Source of the DNA: Nemophila menziesii
Lineage: Eukaryota > Streptophyta > Magnoliopsida > Boraginales > Hydrophyllaceae
Length of the DNA stretch: 64,000 nucleotides
Assembly (NCBI GenBank): GCA_029959085.1
Contig: JARWIR010000013.1
Location: forward strand, 10,231,186-10,295,185
Direction: 5' to 3'
The position numbers and the translations under genes are program-made. Positions 1 through 13,400 of this stretch are shown here, one piece after another; within the stretch, counting starts at the first letter, position 1; every line of letters begins with the position of its first letter. Under the pieces are notes generated by a model. It ran no database searches. It had not been told where the DNA came from and worked only from the letters and a program-made list of their open reading frames with translations.

Positions 1-297
1 TAACAAATGAAATGACTTCTCGGATATGCATGTTTTGTATTTTTTCGTTACACGGTTTTTCGGTTTGGGTAACCCCAACCCAGTAGCTTGGGTAATATAT
101 AGGTGAAATACATGGACCCGAAAAATCATAAGGTAACCCAATTTGTAAGATTGGCTCAGGTAAAATTAACATATGTTTTGGGCCGGTTTGGTTTAACTTA
201 ACACGGTTTTTCGATTTTGTTAAAATTCTGCTCTGCCCTAATGCTGATGTAGGTGAAGATCATAATCATTACAAAGCAATACAATATAGATATTGTG
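1..297. other. Unassigned AT-rich flank
   Basis: No open frame or complete element. Repeated short phrases of the type cggttttt and gggtaacccc resemble degraded ends of hAT elements, but I found no matching second end or target duplication. It ends at the GTG that precedes the CACTA element. Confidence 0.4.
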
Positions 298-1119
298 CAC
301 TACTACGTGTGAAGCGTAATGACCGTAATTACATTCGTTAGAGATATTAAAACCGGACGCCAAATTTGTTAACGTCCGTTGGTGATCGCCAAATCGTAGT
401 CGTTAAAGACAGGTCGTTAGAAGTATTCTCTAGCGATCACCTTCTGTCTCCACCGACCACCACCCTCTAGTGATCACTGTAAATATCGCCAGTGATTAAA
501 TTGAGTAGTGTTCGCTTTTGATCTCTAGTGATTAAATTAAGCAGAACCCGTTAACCTTTGGAGACTACCGAACGGTCGCCAGATGTCTCCCATCAATAGA
601 GACTGATTATGGTCGCTAGAGGTAGTATTCCAATTATGTCGAAAATGTTTGCCAAACTAATGGGAACTTATAGGGTAACAATTTAAAGACTATTATTTGA
701 TCGGAGTAGACCTATCCAATTGAGTAATAGACTTTATACACTTTTCACGCAATCCCCCATGTCTCTACCAAATAGTTCCTATAAATTTGGACAATTACCT
801 TATATTAGGTAAAAGCTTAATAATTTAAATTAAACCATCCAAAAAAACACATTGAAGTAAATATGTAACGCAATACAGTTATACAATTATCATATCTAAT
901 TTGAACCAAGCAGTAAGTCCCTGACATCTGATGAGGTGCTCTCTAAACCAAAAGTCAACAAGCATGCGACGATGACCTACATATTGCATATATATCTGCT
1001 ATGACAAACAACTCGAAGCTTATTCTTTTGAAAATTCCTGGCTTTCATTTGGCGACTAGAAAGGGTGTTACTATCATGACACAAAATGTAGTGAACTTCA
1101 AGTTTGTATCCATCCCTAC

Positions 1120-2885
1120 TAGTGTCTCCTAAGGTGTGATAAAAATATGATAGATAAACGCTGAAAACAATGAACTAAAACACCCTAGACAAGCACGATA
1201 CTGCAAGTATTACAGGACGTATGCAAGTTATAATGATAAGTTAGGTTTCGTTTGTTTTTTTAAGTAATAAGTGCTGAATGCTGAATGAACAACTGAATAA
1301 GGCTTATTCTGTTAAGAGGCAGTGTCTGAATGATTCAGACTTAGTTTGAAATCTTAATGAAACAGACCCATTAAGAGACGTTCAGATCTGAATTGGCCAG
1401 GATAAACAAACAGTCTTATTGATCCAGTGTCTTAATGAACCAGATTAAGACCTCATTAAGTGCAAACAAACACCCCCTTAGATTCGTTCTCAGGGACTTA
1501 GTGTGTTATACGTTATGAGCAAATAGTACGAATAAAAAGTAATTAATTAAAAGTCGGAAAATAAAGATGCTTGATTGAGAGAATATTAATTAAACTAATG
1601 AAAATAAAAGACTTATAAATATAAGATGAGAAGTATAGCTTAGGTTTTGCTAGTATGCACTAATCCTTCTAATTCTTTCTATCAAATTCTAGTTAGTAAG
1701 GGAGATAATTAGCTCTTAAATACTTAGTCGGGATTCTAAATTCCCTCTCCTATACCTTGAGAGCGACTAAGGGGGCTATCGACACACCACGAGGCTGTTT
1801 AAAATAGGTTTATCAAGCGCTACCAAGTTCCTAAGCAAACAATTCCAAACATGGTGATAGTGGTTAAAATATACCCTAATGACTATCTAGCTAGAATTAG
1901 TGTTGTCAAGACCAATATCGGATACTAGACGTTATGTGGTGTTTCAATAATTAGATACCCAGCTAAGTTGATCATCTAACTACTATTAAGGTAATCCTAT
2001 ACGTTGCGCACCGCAAGGAAAACAGACAATAAATCAAAACACATAAACAAATATATAGGTAAGAAGCTAATATTAGATTAAAACATATAATTCCCAAAGA
2101 AACTTAGATAGAAAGAAAAAAGAATTCATAGATTACACATAATGCAAAACCCAAGTTATGGGAAAATTAGTTCATACCTGAAGGAAATAAACTAAAAGAA
2201 ATAATAAAAGATTTCATCTTGCACTCTTCAATAATTCTGATGATAATAAACCTAGGGACTAATTAATGGGAGGAAAGGATGATTTACAAGTGATATAAGG
2301 GTGTATTTATAGGTGTAGAGAATCCCTAATTCGTTTTCTTAAAGGAGAAGGTAAGTAATTGACTCCAAGCCCTACTCAAATTCGTAACCCCAAAATATAG
2401 AATCAGCCCCGTTTTTTGTTTGGTCCTAACAGCTTCAATACTTATCCGTTTGACGCATATGAGTAGTCGAAATTTATCGTCTCGGAAAGATTTTTAACTT
2501 TGATCTTGACCGTTCTTCCAAATTCCTCACCGATTTTGAGATATAAGCCAACTTGTGGTCGTGGGTGCTGAAATTCAGATTTATTTGGCAGCTTTATCTT
2601 TCCATACTTTAGCTTTTGTTTACTTATCTTCAATTTCCATGCATATCTTCTTTTCTTTATCTCTTAGAATTGACTTGGTAATTAATTAATCTCCATATAT
2701 ATCTTTAAAACTTCACACTAAATAAATAATTAAACCCAATATGCTCTAAAAATAATAATTTATTAAATCAAGACTAGAAATAGGAAAGTGTAATAATTTA
2801 TTGGAAAATCGACTAGAAAGACTTCTAAAACACTAAAAATGATGTCTCCACTTAATATTAAATCATCACAAATGGGGAGACATCA
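1120..2885 (-). mobile_element. Solo LTR of an Athila-type gypsy family, inside the CACTA element
   Basis: A perfect 5-bp target duplication CCTAC flanks it (1115-1119 and 2886-2890). Read on the minus strand it begins TGATGTCTCCCC and soon reaches GGAGACATCA, the same start and hairpin as the LTRs at 24523 and 34754. Its other end (AAGGTGTGATAAAA at about 1130, plus strand) aligns with the end of the 24523 LTR. With flanks duplicated directly next to both ends, it is a solo LTR left by LTR-LTR recombination. Without the nested MITE it is about 1.53 kb, close to the 1524 bp of the solo LTR at 34754. A 63-codon minus frame at 2442-2633 is simply part of this LTR. Confidence 0.85.
1244..1477. 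mobile_element. Tourist-like MITE nested in the solo LTR
   Basis: A 234-bp insertion is flanked by TTA on both sides (1241-1243 and 1478-1480), the target of PIF/Harbinger elements. The imperfect terminal inverted repeats read GGTTTCGTTTGTTTTTTTAA on the left and GGGGGTGTTTGTTTGCACTT inward from the right. It has no coding capacity. Phrases such as ttaagag, cattaag and gattcagac recur inside in both orientations, as expected for a fold-back MITE. Confidence 0.7.
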
Positions 2886-4615
2886 CCTACCATAATCGTA
2901 ATGTAATTGCTCCAAACAAGTCCTCCAAGCACCTAATCCGTGATTCGGGATGTATTCCAAACCTAACTGTAAATGCTCGTTTATTAGTGATTCTCATGTA
3001 AGTATCTGGGAACCCTTGTGTATTTGCCATATATGTGTGTAAAACAGAAATATATTAATTGCATTGTTAGCCGCTTATTGTTTTCATACTAATAGCACTA
3101 CTAAACCCTCTATATTATTATTTTTATATTAATTGGACTTGTAATTCTTACAAATAATATTTCTTTCATTGCCCTATTAGGTCCCCATATTATTTTCGTA
3201 ATATTAACTGCAGTATTAATGGCCTGTATGATTATTTATATGGTAATTGGATTAATAATTCATATATTTAATATTTATATACTAATTACTATATTGACCT
3301 TCTATATCATTGCTTTTATATTAATTGCACTATGAAGCCTTATATTTAATAACTTGAAATTAATTGCACTATTAGCACCTTATATAATTATATTTGCATT
3401 TTTTTAGCCCTTAAATATATTAAGTGGTCTATTTATTCCTAGAAATTTTAATTGCACTTTTATTCCCCTTGATAATGTAATTGCACATTTAAACCCCTAA
3501 AATATTTACTTACACTTAAATTCCTACAACTAGAAATTGCATAGATAACCCCCTAAACTAAAATACTAAAATATAACATAATATACACCTAAAAATCGGA
3601 GTATACACATTATTTCACACAATAACACAAATATACCTACACAATTAATTTACTAAATTTCAAATGAATTCGGCGCGGCGGAGGCGAGCTCGGTGTGGCG
3701 GAGTAAACAAGCTCAGTGTGGCGGCGGAGGTGAGCTCGTTATGGCGCGTCGGTGACTGGGCGTTGGTGCGGCGGCATGGTGGTACAGCAGCCTGGTAGTG
3801 TAGCTAGGTGGTGGTGTGGCACCGGATATGTGGTGGAGGGTTTGGGAAGCTCAAGGTTTATAGTGGTAGGAGATTAGTTGAGAGATGTGAAATAAAATGA
3901 GTTGAATTCTCCTTTATAAAATATTGCAGACCCTTTAGCGACGGCTATGTGGCTATGTGGTCGCTAACTAGGTGAGCTCGGTTGCTAATGGTGCCAGCTG
4001 ACCAACTGAATAGTTAGTACCAACCATACAAAACGTTCGATAATTATTCTTTTAAAACTACAACTCTCCGGTGACCAATTGAGTAGCTAGATGTGTGAAT
4101 CTAAAATGCGTGAAGCTGGAAAGTCAAGAGGCGGGGTATCTGGACGTTTAACATTTTTGCATACTTCTACCGATTACGAAGGTCGTTGGTATATGTATCT
4201 TTTTTATTTTTAAATACCCATCATCTAGCGACCGTTAGTGGTCGTCAATTTGTGTCTTCAACGACCACTTTCACATGTACGTAGTAGTGGTATGATGCAA
4301 TTTAGCAGGAAAAAAATCTAACATATTGACCAAAAATAAAAGAATAAATTAATATTTTTATTTAAGTTCGCATCACTAGATTTTCCTCCATTTACATACA
4401 ATTGTCACGCTTCAACAACTCCGGTCATGATCTAGTAGTCAGTTAGGAATGTACAAGCTAATAGTCAGTTAAGAATGTACATGACTGATTTGTACATTAT
4501 TTAAATTTGAAAAATGAATTACTATGGAGATCCTAATTAATGCTAATACTAGACAAAAAAAAAATTATACATTTCAATAAGCAATCTCATTTTTTCCTTA
4601 ACTATATTGTTTCTA

Positions 4616-7600
4616 TTAATCCTTATTCAATTTAAAGCAAATATGTGCCTTTACTGGTTTATGATCAGAAGTATATAGACGGTCTATGGAATCATAAGAG
4701 TGTAATGTTGCCTCAATTTCGTAAGGATTTTCTATTTTGAATAAGATTCGATCTGTCCACGATGGAACCCTTTCCTGTTAAGAATAAACACCCAAAAGTT
4801 TAGTTGAATGTTAAGTTTCACTTTTTTAACACAAATATTTGAAGATTAGGTTATTTTTCACTACAAGATTAGATTAATTATAATTAATTAACTTTCTCAG
4901 TAAAGTGTACATTAATATAGTGTATATATACCTTGTGACTTGTATCATAATTATTGCTCCCAACATCATACTTGAAAGTTGGTTTGAAGGTTAAGGTCCC
5001 CTCATGATATCCACCAAAAATTTGTCCTCTTTCAGCTTCTTGTAAAAGTTGATCTCTACTTATTAGCATCTACGAATTCAAAATTGAAATACTATATTAA
5101 TAATGATTTTTTGTATAATTATATAGATTCATGGCGACAATAAATTAATTCTTTAAATATTTAAACTTTTAAATAAGATTAACTATTACAATATCACTCT
5201 ATAATTAGAAAAATATATTTTTAAAAATAATTATAAGTTGTTCACACATTCTATTAAAGATACATACAATCTATTAAAAATCTCGCAACTCAATACAAAC
5301 ATAAGAATAACTTATCGATTTAGACTTGTTAAGTGATTCAAATAATCTGAAAATTAAACACTTTAAAACTCAATCGATGTATGGATGACTATGATAATGT
5401 AAGAGTTTATATTGGTACAAACTTACTCCATGGTGATCTCTGTGTATAAGATCTCTGGCTGGAAATGTGTTAATCCCTTCAAGTCTATAATTGAGATCTC
5501 CCAACCATATAGTCACTTGGGTACGCCTGGAATAAGGATTCCAGATATTGGAGAAAAGGGACTGTGTTATTTCTCTATATTGTGAATTTCTCTTATCTAC
5601 ATTATGAGCATGAGCTGCAAACAGAGAAAAAATAATAATTAAATTTATCCCTAATGTCATAATTTGGAATTAAGACGTAATTCTTCGATTAACTTCTTAA
5701 CAAATTGGTTTAAAATTTTAAAAATTAAGATATCATACTTTAAGTTTTTAGGTTAACTAATTAAATAAAAAAGGTGGTATAAGATTAAGACAATAATAAA
5801 TAAAACAAGTTGAATCTGATACAGACACCCAATCTAGTGATAGAACCGTATGATTATCCAATCACATATAGAGTTTACTATTTTTATATCAATTCAATTT
5901 TAATGTGTAATGATAATATCATTCTATAATAATATAATATACCATGACATGACAAATTTTAATTGAAAAAATAAAGAATTTATATATTCCATTCAATCAA
6001 ACTTTGTTATATCATAAGTAGTAGTATGTTAAAGTAGTATGAATTTAATTTAATTTGATGGATTTTATATATCATTACTCAGTGTGTATACATTTTTAGT
6101 GGGTTACTACTAATTTTGGTAATGTATGTTGGATTATGTTGGTACTAATTTCGTTATGACAAAAATGAGCCCAAGTTTGGTCTATAGATAACATCTAAAC
6201 ACTAGCAAAAGCTCAAAAGTATATCCAAGCCCACACTCGAAAATTAAAACCCAACAATCCTAAATAACTTAATTAATATTTTGAGGAAGACCTTAAACAG
6301 TATCCAAAACGGAAATTCACATGAACAAAATTTATTCCAGATTTCTTATTTTCCTAATGCAATCTTGTTTATATTGATAATCGAAAATGATAAAGTGTCG
6401 AATTTATAAAGTTCTTAATCCAAGGTTTTGAGCTCTCTTATCTTTCATGCATAGATTTTTCTACTTCATCTTGTTAACTTAGTTAGCTTTAGGCAATCTT
6501 GCCTATGTCCGACTCCATTACAAGCTTACTCCAATAAAGGGATTCTGGCCAAGTCAAAATTACTATTTTGGTGTTTTAATTTGTTAACTAAAATTTCTAC
6601 GGTGAACTATTATTTCGATAATCTCTAGTTTTCATGACCTCTAAGATCAAGACCCCTTGTTAATGGTTATGTTCAGAACAGTGTAATATATTATAAATTC
6701 TATGAGTCATCATGGATGTTGTTGGTGTCTTCGGTAAATAACAGTATTGATGAATATAAGTGTAACACTAGAAAGGGAGAATAGAGGGTTCCCTTTGACT
6801 TGACCTTCCCTTCTAGGTGGATGACATGTATTGGTGAGATAATTTGACCGGTTTTTAGCAAAATTAGCGTATTTGTGGTTTTGGACATTCATTAGGATAG
6901 ATCTTGTTTTATTTGCACAAGTTTTTTAATTTTAATTTTATGTTTATGTATCTTGTTTTCTTATGTGGGTTGGTTGTATTCTAATTGGTTTTATTTGACT
7001 GGTTAATCCCCATCATATATTTACATGGCCTAATATTAGGTCTAACATAGGGAGTTTCAAACCTTAAGGATCTTTTCTTTCTCATTGATTCAAATTCATG
7101 ACTAACCATACCTTGCTTCTCCATATCATAGTGGAGGTAGTTATTCTTATTCTGTTGAATAATAATAAAAAGGATTTACTGAGAGAAATGAAAAAAAAAA
7201 TTAGTGAATGTATATGAATAATAAATAAAAATCCTAAATTTAATGTTTCTTTTTCTTCAGTAAACTTTTCTCTTTCTTTTATCTGATGTTACATAATAGT
7301 GTCACATAAAAAGTTAAAAAATTAGAAAATAAAAGTATATAACATCACTCTTTTTATAAACACTGTATCTAATTTTAATTTAGACCTTATTTGATCCTTA
7401 ATTTCTAATAAAATATCATATATATTACCAATGATGAAAAAATTATTTGATCCATTGATATAACTAATTTTTTATAACGTTAGAAAACTATTTTAACTTA
7501 ATAAAATTCAATTTTACAATTTTATTATCATAAAAATAAATTGTCAATTTATTAAGTTAAAATTCAATACACTATCGGTATTCACTATTAAGTATCGAAG

Positions 7601-9141
7601 TAATTATTAATATACTCGGTTCATCTGTGATTTCTTTTATTTTTATGTTCAAAGCTCAACTCCAATAATTCATGTGTTATCTAAACTGGATTTTAACAAT
7701 ACAGGTCTAAAATTGCATGTGGTGGCTTTTCATTATCCTGATATATTATTTTACTATATAATACTCCCCTTTATTTTATTTCTCTATTAACAACCTGTTC
7801 ATATAGTACTTGCGTACACGTTACTGTAAGTAGAAATTATTGCCGAAAGTAAGAAAGAGTACTGAGCAAAATACCAGACAGATGGCTACAAATGAAAACC
7901 ATTTGTATTCCCTTGTAGTTGATTCGAATAGCCACACCTCCTTTCTTTCTCCTTAACAACCAACTTCCAACTCCTCCAAAACCCACCTTATCCACCTTCA
8001 GATCTACAAAATTACCATTCTTGGTCACAGTTATTACCGTAAAACCATTGTAAAGTGATATTTTTTAGATTTGGGATAAAAAAAAATTACTACATAGGAA
8101 TCTTTAATTATTGAATAACTTATTTAAAGACCAGGAATGTTAACTTGGCCTACCATTTATAAATGGCTCTGAATTAGGTGTGCCAAAGACGTATAGATGT
8201 AGGGATTGCATGGTTGATTTTCCTAACAAGCTGCAATAACAAAACAAATGAGTATTTAATGAGAGGAAAAAGAAAATTAAAGGGCCCCCCTATTAAATCC
8301 CATGTGAACACCTTATCTAATTGTTTTCTAGTCAAGATCATATTGACCGTTATATATAGGTTCGTACATACTCCGTAGGAAAAAAGAAAGAAGAAAACAA
8401 AAGAAAGAAAGGGAAAAGAAAGAAGAAAACAAAATAAAGAAAGGGAAATGTGAATATGTGATTATAAACCGTTAGCCATAGTAATGAAGTTCAAGTTGGT
8501 GGTGAATATCATGAAAATTATCAAGGTAGAATTTTTTTTTTTCTAAATCAAGGAATTTAAATGTTGAAAGTCTTCATTTTGCTAAAGTTTCGTAAAAAAT
8601 ATCTTATGACGAAAAGGTCACGAAATTTAATTTTTAAAGGTGAAAGTTTTATAAACACAATTCTTTTTGAAAAATAAAATAAAAAATAAAGTAGAGATAA
8701 AGATAAAATGGAGAATAGAGAATAAATATCTACTTACATGTGTGTATTAATTAAAGCTTTCTCTAATAATTGTAGAATGTTATCCCTTGGTACCTCTTGT
8801 AATCCAATCACAAGCATATTAAATTTGCGGCTTTCACCAACAAGCTTTTGAATATCTTGGTAAGAAACCTTCAAATTGTAAATGAAAAAGAAAATATGAA
8901 AAATTGTAAGGACGAAAATAACGAAAATGATTTCTTTAACCAACACTAAGAAATGAAGGCTATTGAAGGGAAGTATAGAAATAGTCACCTTCCGGCCATT
9001 CATATTCCAGGTTACAATGGAGATGCAAACGTCTGAAACACCTGAAAATTCACATGTATTTTCAACCTCAATAGACTTGATGCCTTCATGATTCATCGCA
9101 TGATCAAAACTACTCATAATACCCTTTTCTCTTCTTCTCAT
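4616..9141 (-). CDS. IP5P11: Type I inositol polyphosphate 5-phosphatase (5PTase11-like), seven coding exons
   Basis: It removes the 5-phosphate from inositol phosphates or phosphoinositides in plant phosphoinositide signalling. The coding exons I resolve on the minus strand are 9141-8989, 8868-8738, 8230-8154, 8003-7875, 5614-5427, 5069-4932 and 4774-4616. All introns are GT-AG, the phases are consistent, and the total is 975 bp (324 aa). Family signatures are WNMNGR (residues 45-50), RINYKGI, WLGDLNYR (about 200-207), PSWTDRILF (276-284) and SDHKP (308-312), the last with the catalytic histidine. The 77-bp third exon (LLGKSTMQSLHLYVFG region) is too short to stand out alone. Exon 1 may be longer: an acceptor-like ttttttgcag-type site ends at 9155, so an upstream exon could supply another start; I chose ATG 9141 as the first in-frame methionine after it. 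Arabidopsis 5PTase11 is, from memory, about 334 aa. It is one of the shorter, single-domain members without an N-terminal WD40 extension. Confidence 0.9.
5615..7874 (-). other. Large fourth intron of the phosphatase gene
   Basis: This 2.26-kb intron joins exons in phase: the G before the donor at 7874 and CT after the acceptor at 5615 make the alanine of HLSAHAHN. It is AT-rich. Two overlapping short minus frames at 6700-6892 have no recognisable domain and are unlikely to be genes. No complete transposon could be delimited. Confidence 0.6.
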
Positions 9142-9799
9142 TTTGTTTTCTCTTCTGCAAAAATCCATTAACATGCAAACATTTCTTAAGAATCATAATC
9201 ATGACTTACAAATGCATGCACTGAAAGCATGAGAAATGAAATAATCCAAACCGGTATTTGCAACATAACCCCTTCAAAAAATAGTTAGTTAATTACGCTA
9301 AAAACTTTAAACCCTAACCAAGAGAACCCAAATAAATAAAATAAATTAATCCACAACTCACTTTTCAAAAGAAATCATACAAAACCCTCGTTTATATATT
9401 TTACCTTTTTATATTAAATTTGAACCGAAGCGAATGAAGTAAGTTGACTTTGAGTTTGAGTTTTGGTTAGCATGTATATATAGATGTCGGATTGTGAAAC
9501 ACAGAAGAAAAGTCAATTGTTTGAGAATCTGAAATTAATGTTTCCCGTAGTTTCTTCTATTGTTAGGTTCAGAGCTATTGACAATTTAAAACTATGTTGA
9601 AAAGGACAGACTAGATCAAGAAGAGTCTATGTATTCACACGTCCATCTCTAAGATATAGTCTATCTGACAAATAAATTAAAGAATTAATCAATAATTTTA
9701 TACTTTATAATACCCCCACCACATCCGAAAATATCAGCAATGAGTTTGAACCATAGATTCCTAACCTAGTCAGAATAGAAAATAAATTGCCAGATAAAC

Positions 9800-9830
<31 letters not shown>

Positions 9831-9930
9831 TATATATATATATAAAAGCTTGAAACCATATTGGAAATTAAATTCCCATATAGCAGTTAAATGTTTTTAT
9901 ATAATAAGGTAACAACTTTATTTTTATTTT
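9142..9930. promoter_or_regulatory. 5' region of the phosphatase gene, between its start and the MULE
   Basis: It holds an acceptor-like site ending at 9155 and, on the minus strand, a short ATG-initiated stretch (ATGTTGCAAATACC) running to a GTAAGT donor near 9214. This could be a 5' untranslated or coding first exon, but its phase does not join cleanly to the next exon, so I leave it out of the CDS. No convincing TATA box can be assigned. Confidence 0.35.
9800..9846. repeat. (TA)n microsatellite
   Basis: An almost uninterrupted run of TA dinucleotides, broken once by GA, lies about 0.66 kb upstream of the phosphatase start and just before the MULE. Confidence 0.9.
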
Positions 9931-10162
9931 GGGTGAAGCCCCGCCCTTGATGGCCCTTGTTCTATTTTACGACAACCGTGGTCTTTTTAACATTTTTGTC
10001 AGTTGATCGTTAGTCAATACCGCGTGGCGCCACTTTAGCTCCACCTTGGCACGACGTCAACAACATTTACACTGTCATTTTCTTTAACTCATTTTTTTTC
10101 AATCCATCTTCTTCCTCCACCTGCCCAAGAAAATCACTGCCACTCGTGTCCATTCTCCACCA

Positions 10163-10473
10163 TGATAAGTTTCATTAATTGATCAATCTTAATTGATCAT
10201 CTCAGCTCAAGCTTCATAAAGGAAGCTGAAATATGAACAAGAAGAAAAAGAAAGAATTGCAGGAGAAGAGAGAGAGAAAGAAAGAGAATCAAATCAGAGA
10301 ATATTTTCTTGTTATTATTCAATTACACGTATAGTGATATATACACAACAATGTAGCCAAAGTTGTAAAGTGTAACAAACTAACTAACTAAGTCTTCTTA
10401 TTTATGTTTTAGTCCCTACACTCTTTTTCTCTATCTTTTCTAACTCTATATTGTCGCACCTTGTACTCCAAGA
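10163..10473 (-). repeat. Copia LTR (3' LTR in element orientation)
   Basis: It matches 16358-16670 over its full length, starting TGATAAGTTTCATTAATTGA and ending TACTCCAAGA on the plus strand. In element orientation it starts TCTTGGAG rather than the canonical TG and ends CTTATCA. Confidence 0.92.
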
Positions 10474-13400
10474 GCCCCCCTCAAGCTGAGCATGGATATT
10501 AGAGATGTTTAGCTTGGACAAATTATGATGAAAAACAAGCGAGGGTAATGGTTTGGTGAACATATCAGCAAGTTGGAGGTTTGAAGGTATATGAAAAAGT
10601 TTGATTACTCCAGCTTGAATTTTTTCGCGGGTGATTTTGCAGTCAATGTCTACATGCTTTGTGCGCTCATGATGTACAGGATTTGTTGACATAGCTACTG
10701 CTGATTTGCTGTCTGAATATACAAGAGCTGGAAATTCATGTGTAAAGCCATAATCTTTCAAAGCATAAAGTATCCATTGAATTTCACAAGTGACAGCAGC
10801 TAATGCCCTGTATTCAGCCTCAGCCGATGACTTACTGATTGTAGTTTGTTTTTTGCTTTTCCATGAGACTAAAGAATCTCCTAAGAATATGCAAAAACCT
10901 GTAACACTTCTTCTAGTATCTAAACACCCTGCCTAGTCACTATCACAATAGGCCTTCAATTTAATCTCAGAAGAAGAAGAGAAGAATAGCCCCTGTCCTG
11001 GAGTCATTTTGATGTATTTGAGAACTCTTTGAGCTGCATTCCAGTGATTAATAGATGGATTTGACAGAAATTGACTTAAAGAGTTCACTGAATAAGCAAT
11101 GTCAGGTCTAGTTATAGTCAAATATAACAGTCTGCCAATTAATCTTCTATATGAAGATGGATTATCAATAGGATTATCATTATCTTGTCTAAGCTTTAAT
11201 GTGGACTCCATAGGAAAATTTACTGGTTTTGCACCTAAAACACCACACTCACTGAGTATATCAAGTGCATATTTTCTTTGGCACAATGAAATTCCAGTAG
11301 ATTTTCTTGCAACTTCAATACCAAGAAAGTATTTAAGCTCACCTAAGTCTTTGATGGTGAATTCCTTATGTAAAAAAGCTTTTAAGTTGTTGACTTCTTG
11401 TAAAGTGTTACTTGCAATGATAATGTCATCAACATACACCAATAAAGCAATAAAACTTGATTCATTTTTCTTTATAAAAAGGCTGTAATCACTTGAAGAG
11501 TGAATAAAACCATAATTCTCCAAAGAAGAAGACAATTTTGCAAACCACTGTCTAGATGCTTGTTTTAGTCCATACAAGCTTTTCTTAAGTTTGCACACTG
11601 TATTTTTAGGAGCTTGAAGACCTTTAGGAATAGTCATGTAAACCTGTTCATCCAGTTCACCATGAAGAAAAGCATTATTAACATCTAACTGATGTAAATG
11701 CCAGTTCTGAGAAGAGGCTAAAGCTAGAATTAACCTTATGGAAACTATTTTAGCCACAGGTGAGAATGTGTCAAAGAAGTCAAGACCTTCTTGTTGATTG
11801 TAGCTTTTTGCTACTAAACGAGCTTTGTGTCTTTCTAGAGAACCATCAGCTTTAAATTTTAACTTAAAAACCCATTTACAACCTATAGGTTTCATAGAGG
11901 GAGTTAATTCAACAATATCCCAAGTCTTGTTGTCTTGTAAAGCATCAAGCTCAGTTTGAATGGCTAAGGTCCATTCTTTGGACATTGAAGCTTCTTTGTA
12001 TGACTTTGGTTCTTTTTGTACAGATATATTTTCAATATAATTGGCATATTTAGGTGCCAGTTGTTCAGAACTAATGAAATTTTCAATAGGATAAAGTATA
12101 GGCTGTTGATTTTGTTGACAATGTGAGGCTGAATGAGTGATATAATCTTTTAGATAAGTAGGTGGTTGTCTTGTTCTTGAAGGTCTATTGAAGTGGTTAT
12201 TAGGAGGTGGTGGTTGAGAATTGGAAGGTGTTGGTTGAGGATTAGAAACAGAAGTACTTAGAGGCTCAATATAAGTATTGGTAGGAGGGAATAAAAGAGT
12301 ATGATAGTCTTCATCATGGGTGATTTGTGAGAAAAGGAACGATGATTCATGAAAAACAACATTTCTAGATATAATAATCTTGTTGTTTATAATATCTAAA
12401 AGCTTATAACCTTTAGTTGTGGGTGGATAACCAAGAAATACACATTTTCTAGCTCTTTGATCAAACTTGCTTCTATTTTGTTGAAGAGTAGAAGCATAAC
12501 ATAATGATCCAAAGACCTTCATATGATCTAACTTTGGGGGTTTATTATATAGTTTTTCATATGGTGTGAGGTTATTAAGTAGGGGTGAGGGTAAGCGGTT
12601 TATGATGTAGGCTGAGGTGAGGATAGAGTCACCCCAAAATTTTAAGGGAAGATTTGCTTGAAACATAATAGCTCTTGCAGTTGTGAGTAGATGTTGGTGT
12701 TTTCTTTCGACAAGGCCATTTTGTTGTGGTGTTTCAACACAGCTTAATTGATGAATAATACCATTAGTTGTATAGAAGTTATGTAAATTGAACTCAGGGC
12801 CATTATCACTTCTAATAATCTTGATCTTCTTATTAAACTGAGTTAACACCATTGCATAAAAGCTAAGTAGGTGTTGACTAACTTCAGACTTTGTTGACAT
12901 AAGGTATATCCATGTACCTCTACTATAGTCATCAACAATGGTAAGAAAATACTTATGACCACCAAAAGAAATTTCTTTAAAGGGACCCCATATATCACAA
13001 TGAATCAAATCAAAACACGAATTTGTACAAGAAGTAGATAATGGAAAACTAAGCCTCTTTTGTTTAGCATAATGACATGAATCACATATACTATTGTTTA
13101 AGAAATATAGAGAAGGTTCAATCTTCTTGAGTGCAAGAAGTTTTGCTTTAGAGGGGTGACCCAATCTTGAATGCCACAAGTCAATCTGAGCCTTAGAAGC
13201 ATTGAACACCTTATGAATCTGCATATTTGGCTGAAGGTGATATAAGCCATTTCTCTCATAGGCAATCCCAATCATCATCTTGTGTTGAGCATCCTGAAGT
13301 GTACAGTGAGATGAATGAAAAGTAACTATAACACTTGAATCATGTGTCAGTTTTGAAATTGAAATTAAATTGCATTTGAAATCAGGAACACACAATACAT

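Larger units (their letters stand above)
298..4289. mobile_element. Non-autonomous CACTA (En/Spm-type) transposon
   Basis: The left end reads CACTACTACGTGTGAAG and the right end, read inward on the other strand, CACTACTACGTACATGTGAAAG, so the termini match the CACTA superfamily signature. The flanking triplets are GTG (295-297) and GTA (4290-4292), a 3-bp target duplication with one mismatch. Subterminal DNA on both sides (about 340-640 and 3930-4275) repeats short units around TAGCGAC/GTCGCTA, typical CACTA subterminal motifs. No transposase frame is visible, so it would depend on an autonomous partner. Part of the 3992-bp length is a later insertion: a solo LTR at 1120-2885. The stretch 3660-3870 is unusually G-rich with an imperfect repeat around GGCGGAGGTGAGCTCG. 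Confidence 0.8.

Noticed and set aside
2442..2633. 63-codon minus-strand frame as a small gene
   Set aside because: It lies wholly inside the solo LTR 1120-2885, with no domain.
6700..6892. Two overlapping short minus frames as genes within the phosphatase intron
   Set aside because: No domain, no splice support, and the flanking exons join in phase without them.
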